A stretch of DNA of 11,560 nt from Pseudomonadota bacterium (GTDB lineage: Bacteria; Desulfobacterota; Desulfobacteria; Desulfobacterales; RPRI01), in the NCBI GenBank assembly GCA_018830925.1, contig JAHJRK010000278.1, positions 1-11,560 of the forward strand, written 5' to 3'. Made by a program: the position numbers and the translations under genes. This document shows positions 7,527-11,560 of the stretch, in pieces (position 1 is the first letter of the stretch; every line of letters begins with the position of its first letter). The notes beneath the pieces were generated by a model. It did no database searches, was not told the DNA's origin, and worked only from the letters and a program-made list of their open reading frames with translations.

Positions 7527-8244
7527 ATTCTTTCTCAAGTTCCTTAAGCTGGCCGGAGTCGGAGTAACTGTAATGCTCGCTCTCCCCGACAATGACGTGA
7601 TCAAGCAGGACCAAGCCGACTAGTTTGCAGGCATGCAAGAGGTTTTGCGTTGTCTCATCGTCGCCAGCAGATGGCTCAGAGCTACCCGAGGGATGGTTGT
7701 GGACCAAAACGATAGCCGCCGCCGATTCGTGAAGGGCTTCTTCCAGAACGCTTCGGACATACACAGTAGCTTGAGTTGGTGTTCCCACAGTGATGTCTTT
7801 CTCGCCAAGGCGTTGGTTCTGACCATTTAAAAACACGGCAATCACAATCTCCTCACGCTTGCCGGTGAAACGCGGACGGAAATGGTTGGCAACGGCCAGA
7901 GACGATTCTAAGGTGGGGGCCGTGAGTTTTCCAGCACATAGGCGTTTCCCAAGCTCAAATGCCGCCTTAATTTGAGCGACTTTTGCAGGACCGAGGCCGG
8001 GTACCGTGAGTAGATCGCGAATGCGGGCACGGTCGAGACCGCGAAGACCTCGGAAATCTTTCAAAATTGAGAGGGCAGCCTCGTAGGCGTTCGTTCCTAG
8101 AACACCTTTTTTGAACGTTCCTGATCCGATGCGGAGAATAATGGCGAGCAGATCAGCATCTGTCAGGCGTTCCGGACCTTCGGCAAGAAGTCGTTCGCGC
8201 GGGCGTTCCTTTGTTGGCCATCTCTTGATTCGTTCAGCAATCAT
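7525..8244 (-). CDS. radC: RadC-family JAB/MPN domain protein
   Basis: A full-length 239-residue RadC. The N-terminus IKRWPTKERPRERLLAEGP, then LTDADLLAIILRIG, is typical. A helix-hairpin-helix VPGLGPAKVAQIKAA spans 81-95. The C-terminal metalloprotease-like domain keeps all JAMM ligands: a Glu near 132, HNHPSG (H182, H184) and PSAGD (D195). Despite its name, RadC has no proven repair role in most bacteria, and copies are common in mobile islands. Here it is the first gene of a four-gene operon with the methyltransferase (10 bp away), hsdS and the DGQHR fusion. That suggests it serves the system or its mobility, which is inference. The start at 8244 has a modest CAGGA site about 8 bases upstream. 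Confidence 0.93.
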   Translation of the reverse strand: MIAERIKRWPTKERPRERLLAEGPERLTDADLLAIILRIGSGTFKKGVLGTNAYEAALSILKDFRGLRGLDRARIRDLLTVPGLGPAKVAQIKAAFELGKRLCAGKLTAPTLESSLAVANHFRPRFTGKREEIVIAVFLNGQNQRLGEKDITVGTPTQATVYVRSVLEEALHESAAAIVLVHNHPSGSSEPSAGDDETTQNLLHACKLVGLVLLDHVIVGESEHYSYSDSGQLKELEKE

Positions 8245-8334
8245 GTTGCATGTCCTGTCATTAATTTGATTTAAATGCGGCCGGCATTCATGAATCGATT
8301 GAACCTTCCATGTTCTAAGTTATCCGTAGTACCA

Positions 8335-8362
8335 GGGTATAGGGGACGCGGGGTATAGGGGA
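8335..8362. repeat. Short direct repeat GGGTATAGGGGA x2
   Basis: The 12-mer GGGTATAGGGGA occurs at 8335-8346 and 8351-8362, 16 bases apart start to start, just beside the 22-bp element. It may be part of a longer G-rich intergenic repeat family. Confidence 0.7.
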
Positions 8363-8363
8363 G

Positions 8364-8385
8364 GTTCGTGCAGAACGTGCATGGC
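8364..8385. repeat. 22-bp repeat element, copy 1
   Basis: Begins GTTCGTGCAGAACGTGCA and is identical over 22 bases to 10094-10115. GTTC and GAAC form a small inverted repeat around GTGCA. It lies between the radC upstream region and repeat copy A. Confidence 0.8.
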
Positions 8386-8521
8386 TAAACATCCCGCTTT
8401 CCGGAGCTTGTGATGTTCAGCGAGAAGCCATTTCCGATCATAGGTATTGTATATGCTGGCACCTTTATCCTCTCACTCCCCTTGTCGCAAACCCTGCTAA
8501 TCGGCCCGATCAGGAATCTTC

Positions 8522-8729
8522 CGCAGCAGGGCATTTCCGGAAAATTATTAATGACAGGCAGGAAAAGCTCTGTTTACGCCTGGAAAATATATATCATGCG
8601 CAACAGTTTGTATTTTATTTGCATTTTAATCGGATTTTGTCAAAGGATATTTGGAAATCGCGGTTATGATTTTAACCTGCCATAGCTTCGCTGCTTCTCT
8701 TTAACGATGAAACCGATCTTCTTCCTGGG
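8522..8729. repeat. Dispersed repeat, copy A (shortened), running into ORF6N 3' end
   Basis: Shares CGCAGCAGGGCATTTCCG and the following bases with copy B (9233 onward). It also has a 36-base identical core (8595-8630 versus 9309-9344), and 8639-8729 matches 9462-9552 with only 3 differences in 91 bases. About 110 bases present in copy B between these blocks are missing. The last part codes for the C-terminus of the first ORF6N protein. Confidence 0.85.
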
Positions 8730-9206
8730 TTTTGCGTCAGTTTCTAAAAGTTGTTTGATGGCCTCGAATACAATTTGGAACTGCTGGTCGTATTTTTCCT
8801 CCATTGCTTCAATCTGTTTCTTCAGGTCTTTGTGTGTTGACAACATCTGCCGGAGCCGGGTAAAGGCCCGCATGATCTGGATGTTTACCTCAATAGCGCG
8901 TTTACTGTTAAGAACACTTGAAAGCATTGCAACGCCCTGTTCGGTAAAAGCCATTGGAGCATATCTTAATCCCATTTTATCTCCATTGGAGGTGCCAAAT
9001 TGGCGCCTCCAATCTCCCATCTCTTTTTTAGACAATTGAAACATAAAATCCTTGGGAAATCGATCAATATTCCGCCTGACAGCCCTTTTTAATATTTTTG
9101 TTTCAACGGCATATAGTTCTGCAAGGTCTCTATCAAGCATAACCTTCTGATCGCGAACCAGGTAAATCTTATTTGTAATTCTTTCCATTGGTAGAGTCGT
9201 TGTCAT
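8664..9206 (-). CDS. ORF6N-domain DNA-binding protein, paralogue 1
   Basis: A 180-residue protein. Residues about 8-95 are an ORF6N domain (KIYLVRDQKVMLDRDLAELY, then FPKDFMFQLSKKE), followed by AFTEQGVAMLSSVLNSKRAI and IMRAFTRLRQML. ORF6N domains come from phage antirepressor-like proteins, bind DNA, and often sit beside restriction or mobile genes. The C-terminal third is a coiled coil (HKDLKKQIEAMEEKYDQQF) and a tail IGFIVKEKQRSYGRLKS shared with the second paralogue. Start: the ATG at 9206 has GGAAAGGA about 10 bases upstream; a frame open to 9245 reads back into repeat copy B and has no better site. It lies between repeat copies A and B. Its target and function are unknown. Confidence 0.88.
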   Translation of the reverse strand: MTTTLPMERITNKIYLVRDQKVMLDRDLAELYAVETKILKRAVRRNIDRFPKDFMFQLSKKEMGDWRRQFGTSNGDKMGLRYAPMAFTEQGVAMLSSVLNSKRAIEVNIQIMRAFTRLRQMLSTHKDLKKQIEAMEEKYDQQFQIVFEAIKQLLETDAKPRKKIGFIVKEKQRSYGRLKS

Positions 9207-9232
9207 TAAATAAAATCCTTTCCGGAAGCCTA

Positions 9233-9552
9233 CGCAGCAGGGCATTTCCGATAATTATAAATGACAGGCGGGAAGGAAGCTGTTCACACACATATAATGA
9301 ATTAATAACATGCGCAACAGTTTGTATTTTATTTGCATTTTAATTGATTTTTCTGAAGCTTTCCGCCGCGAAGGGCCGGGCTTCCCGGTAATGAAAATAT
9401 CTGTTTTAAACAGCTTTCCTTGATTCCGCATGGAAAAGCTGAGCTTGCGGGAAGCAGACCGGTCAAAGGATATTTGAAAAGCGCGGTTATGGTTTTAACC
9501 TGCCATAGCTTCGCTGCTTCTCTTTAACGATGAAACCGATCTTCTTCCTGGG
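9233..9552. repeat. Dispersed repeat, copy B (longest)
   Basis: Has every block of the family: the CGCAGCAGGGCATTTCCG end, TGACAGGCGGGAA, the core CATGCGCAACAG to 9344, CTGAAGCTTTCCGCC, GATTCCGCATGGAAAAG, GCGGGAAGCAGACCGG and TCAAAGGATATTTG, then the 3' end of the second ORF6N gene. An extra segment of about 38 bases near 9382-9419, absent from copy C, holds the inverted repeat CTGTTTTAAACAG (9401-9413). It occupies all the space between the two ORF6N genes. Confidence 0.85.
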
Positions 9553-10044
9553 GTTTTCCGGAGAAGTCATCAGTTGTCTGATCGCCTGAAAAATAACCTT
9601 AATCTTTTCATCGTGCCCTTCGAGTTGTTTCTCCAGTTCTGAAAGTTTCCCCGCCAATTCTTTCTGTGCTGACAGAAGCACCCTCAGCCGGATAAAGGCG
9701 CGCATTATTTCAATATTGACATCAACCGCCCTTTCGCTGTTAAGAACACTTGAAAGCATTGCAACTCCTTGTTCTGTAAAAGCTCTGGGTAGCGCGGAAG
9801 AATGCCTCATTCTTCTTAACCGGTCACAATTTGTGACCAGTTCATCTTTTTCTTCTTTTGTCAGAAAAAACACGAAATCTGATGGAAATCTTCGCTCATT
9901 CCTCTTAACTGCTTGATTTAATACTTTTGTCTGGACGCCATAAAGAGCAGCAAGATCGGTATCCAGCATTACTCTCTGGTTACGAATAAATAAAATTGCT
10001 TTTTCAATCATCTCAACCGGAATCACAGCACTTTTAACGTTCAT
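9487..10044 (-). CDS. ORF6N-domain DNA-binding protein, paralogue 2
   Basis: A 185-residue protein with the same layout as paralogue 1: an ORF6N domain (AILFIRNQRVMLDTDLAALY, then RRFPSDFVFFLTKEEKDEL), AFTEQGVAMLSSVLNSERAV, a helix IMRAFIRLRVLLSAQ, a coiled coil (KELAGKLSELEKQLEGHDEKI) and the tail IGFIVKEKQRSYGRLKP. The ORF6N core differs from paralogue 1 at many positions, while the last 18 or so residues are nearly identical. The middle loop (TNCDRLRRMRHSSALPR) is distinct and may set specificity. Start: the ATG at 10044 has GGAG about 7 bases upstream; in-frame ATGs at 10050 and 10056 are alternatives with poorer spacing. It may act as a regulator or antirepressor of the island (inference). 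Confidence 0.87.
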   Translation of the reverse strand: MNVKSAVIPVEMIEKAILFIRNQRVMLDTDLAALYGVQTKVLNQAVKRNERRFPSDFVFFLTKEEKDELVTNCDRLRRMRHSSALPRAFTEQGVAMLSSVLNSERAVDVNIEIMRAFIRLRVLLSAQKELAGKLSELEKQLEGHDEKIKVIFQAIRQLMTSPENPRKKIGFIVKEKQRSYGRLKP

Positions 10045-10093
10045 AATCATCTCCATCGCTTATGAGGGTCTTTGAAGGACAGGCAACCGGGAC

Positions 10094-10115
10094 GTTCGTG
10101 CAGAACGTGCATGGC
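10094..10115. repeat. 22-bp repeat element, copy 2
   Basis: Identical over 22 bases to 8364-8385. Here the flanking base extends the inverted repeat to CGTTC/GAACG around GTGCA. It lies in the 126-bp gap between the Fic gene and ORF6N paralogue 2. Confidence 0.8.
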
Positions 10116-10144
10116 GGCGCTATTCTCCACCTTCCCCCTCTTCT

Positions 10145-10187
10145 CATTACCTAATTCATTACCCAATTAATTAAACATTACCCAATT
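10145..10187. repeat. Tandem 12-base motif CATTACCYAATT x3 at the Fic stop codon
   Basis: CATTACCTAATT (10145-10156), CATTACCCAATT (10157-10168) and CATTACCCAATT (10176-10187). The third copy encodes the last residues (QLGNV) of the Fic protein, whose TAA falls between copies two and three, so the repeat may have extended or truncated the C-terminus. Confidence 0.75.
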
Positions 10188-11235
10188 GCCAGTTGCCGGT
10201 CTTGCGCCAATGGGCATTCTGGCCACGTCCCATGCATTCGACCTGTCGATTTGCCCGTAATTTCTTCATAACACGCCGGATCATGTCCACGCTGACATTG
10301 GGACATTCATTATGAAGTTCAGCGATACGGAAAGGACCGAGAGTCCTTCCAATGGCATGAAGCACGAGGCTCGTTTTCTCTCCTTTGGGACTTTGGAGTT
10401 GTCCGAGGCGTTCCTCAAACTCCCTGTAAGCGGTTTTGATGATGAAAAGGGTGTAATTGATATATGGCCAGGGGTCGTGCTTCCCCTCGTGCCAGCCCTG
10501 TGAGCTTTGTTCCAGGGTTTCGTAATATCGTTCCTTGTTCTGCTCGATGAGACGCTCCAGGCTGATATACCGGCCGACCTCGAATCCAAGGTGATAGCAC
10601 TGCAAAAGCAGAAGGAGCCGTGAGACACGCCCGTTTCCATCACGGAATGGGTGAATGCAGAGGAAATCCAGGTTAAAGGCCGCCAGGAGCAGAAGTGGAG
10701 GAATTTTGCGCTCTTTGATGGCGTCATTGGATAGTTCCACCAACTCCCTCATGCAGGCTTGCGTATCCGCCGCCGTAATCGTCCTGAAGCGGATCCGGGA
10801 ACGACCATCGGGAAATTTCTCGATGATATCGCCATCCTTTTCCTTGTATTTTCCGGCGTCCCAGAGCTCTCCCCGTGTCATGCGGTGGAGTTTCAAAAGG
10901 GTCTCTTCTGAGACAGGAAGCTTTGCCCCCTGTTCATGTATCATAGTCAGGGCCTGCCTGTATCCGCGGACCTCCTCTTCCTCCCGATCGCGCAAGAGCG
11001 GCTTTCCAAAGACGATGGAGGCGATGCGGGATTTATCGACCTCAACTCCTTCGATTCGGTTGGACGATACCGCGCTTTCAATGAGAGCGTGTTCACGGAG
11101 CGCTTTTAGACGTTGCGGGGATTGCCGGGTAAATAACTCCTGCTTGCCTCGCGCCTCCCCAAGGTCTGCAAGATACCAGGAAGCGGATGCCGGAACGGAT
11201 TCAAACTTCCGGGAAAAATAGCGTAAGGTCATCAT
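10171..11235 (-). CDS. Fic-domain protein, class II (N-terminal inhibitory motif)
   Basis: A 354-residue Fic protein, probably an AMP- or nucleotide-transferase acting on target-protein hydroxyls. The catalytic loop HPFRDGNGRVSR (195-206) is complete, with His195 as the base. SNRIEG (58-63) fits the (S/T)xxxE(G/N) inhibitory helix, and its N-terminal position marks class II, self-inhibited Fic proteins. The beta-flap region includes GRSRIRFRTI (144-153). Residues about 285-345 form a winged-helix-like C-terminal domain (FRIAELHNECPNVSVDMIRRVMKKL), as in many chromosomal Fic proteins of this type. The start is the ATG at 11235, with GGAAG some 11 bases upstream; a second ATG follows at 11232, and a frame open to 11307 runs into repeat copy C. 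Such genes often lie in Type I restriction islands. The protein target is unknown. Confidence 0.92.
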   Translation of the reverse strand: MMTLRYFSRKFESVPASASWYLADLGEARGKQELFTRQSPQRLKALREHALIESAVSSNRIEGVEVDKSRIASIVFGKPLLRDREEEEVRGYRQALTMIHEQGAKLPVSEETLLKLHRMTRGELWDAGKYKEKDGDIIEKFPDGRSRIRFRTITAADTQACMRELVELSNDAIKERKIPPLLLLAAFNLDFLCIHPFRDGNGRVSRLLLLLQCYHLGFEVGRYISLERLIEQNKERYYETLEQSSQGWHEGKHDPWPYINYTLFIIKTAYREFEERLGQLQSPKGEKTSLVLHAIGRTLGPFRIAELHNECPNVSVDMIRRVMKKLRANRQVECMGRGQNAHWRKTGNWQLGNV

Positions 11236-11260
11236 AACTTTTAACTTCCGTAACAGAGAG

Positions 11261-11460
11261 TTTCCGTTAATTATTAATGAAAGGCGGGAACAAAGCTGTT
11301 CGAACATATATAACGAATTTATATCATGCGCAACAGTCTATATTTTATTGCATTTTAATTGGATTTTCTGAAGCTTTCCGCCAAAAAGAGCCGGGCTCCC
11401 TTGATTCCGCATGGAAAAGGCGGAGCTTGCGGGAAGCAGACCGGTCAAAGGATATTTGGA
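11261..11460. repeat. Dispersed repeat, copy C
   Basis: Shares with copy B the TTTCCG/AATTAT/AATGA-AGGCGGGAA end, the core (11325-11359, one base shorter with a few changes), CTGAAGCTTTCCGCC, CTTGATTCCGCATGG, GCGGGAAGCAGACCGG and TCAAAGGATATTTGGA, then diverges at 11461. It lacks the 38-base insert of copy B. Unlike copies A and B it is not followed by an ORF6N 3' end. It lies immediately upstream of the Fic gene and may contain its promoter. Confidence 0.85.
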
Positions 11461-11560
11461 ACTTGTATTCCTGCTTTCTGCAGGGCTTGCCGGTGTCCGC
11501 TCTTTGCCTGTCAGATTCGAAGGAGGCGACCATCAGCCTGCGGCATAAATGGCATCGAGG
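11461..11560. other. Edge sequence, possibly the 3' end of another minus-strand gene
   Basis: After repeat copy C the sequence is unique. On the minus strand one frame entering from the window edge is open down to a TGA at 11511-11513 and reads SMPFMPQADGRLLRI. If real, copy C would lie just downstream of that gene, as copies A and B lie downstream of the ORF6N genes. About 15 codons are too few to call a gene. Confidence 0.15.

Larger units (their letters stand above)
8245..8521. other. Intergenic region upstream of the radC operon
   Basis: The 277 bases before repeat copy A should hold the promoter of the radC operon. Close to radC there are two overlapping palindromes, ATTCATGAAT (8286-8295) and AATCGATT (8293-8300), which could be an operator. 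Further upstream are a GGGTATAGGGGA direct repeat and a 22-bp element that is also found before the Fic gene's 3' end. No convincing -35/-10 pair could be picked out by eye, and no gene is apparent. Confidence 0.4.

Noticed and set aside
5280..8244. Complete classical Type I restriction system
   Set aside because: No HsdR with DEAD-box helicase motifs is present in the window; only an HsdR-N-like domain fused to the methyltransferase.
8410..8685. A 91-codon plus-strand open frame
   Set aside because: It runs across the intergenic spacer, repeat copy A and the antisense of the ORF6N 3' end; it has no ribosome site or family resemblance.
8522..11460. Integron-type attC sites between the accessory genes
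   Set aside because: The repeats sit like cassette sites, but I could not find the paired RYYYAAC/GTRRRRY ends or an integrase gene.
8522..11460. CRISPR array
   Set aside because: The repeats are long, irregularly spaced by whole genes, and have no short spacers or cas genes.
11345..11533. A 62-codon minus-strand frame at the right edge
   Set aside because: It is mostly made of repeat copy C sequence and has no start context.
8245..11560. Insertion sequence
   Set aside because: No transposase reading frame and no terminal inverted repeats with target duplication were found around the repeats.

Overview
The window looks like part of an accessory (defence-type) island next to ordinary envelope genes of a Gram-negative bacterium. 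Signal-peptide, lipoprotein and periplasmic genes at the left end, mid-range base composition, and the mix of ORF6N, Fic, RadC and Type I-like genes suggest an environmental proteobacterium, perhaps of the former Deltaproteobacteria. That placement is inference; no rRNA, tRNA or taxonomic marker gene is present. Every convincing gene lies on the minus strand, so transcription runs from high to low coordinates.

Left part (1-1650): a compact three-gene envelope operon. It is transcribed as a Spy/CpxP-like periplasmic protein (1650-1192), then a glycine-zipper lipoprotein (1168-560), then a DUF6515-like secreted or membrane protein (from 517, cut by the window edge). The last two share a YP-x-x-GQ sequence module. 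From 1651 to 2283 there is a weak small reading frame and a terminator-like hairpin.

Centre (2284-8244): a tightly coupled four-gene operon, radC > nuclease-methyltransferase fusion > hsdS > DGQHR/TIR-like fusion. Junctions are a Shine-Dalgarno overlapping the radC stop, a TGATG overlap, and a TAA directly abutting ATG. The methyltransferase carries an HsdR-N-like PD-(D/E)XK domain at its N-terminus. HsdS has two target-recognition halves. The last protein joins a DndB/ParB-like DGQHR domain to a C-terminal nucleoside-deoxyribosyltransferase/TIR-like Rossmann domain. No HsdR helicase/translocase is visible. This is the strongest candidate for an undescribed or poorly described system: site-specific methylation plus a possible nuclease, coupled to a possible nucleotide- or NAD-cleaving effector.

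Right part (8245-11560): two ORF6N-domain paralogues and a class II Fic protein, separated by a dispersed repeat family. There are three copies (about 8522-8729, 9233-9552, 11261-11460), two of which run into the identical 3' ends of the ORF6N genes. A 22-bp repeat and short tandem motifs add to the picture of a rearranging accessory region. ORF6N, Fic and RadC genes are common companions of Type I restriction loci, so this part probably belongs to the same island, and an hsdR gene could lie beyond position 11560.
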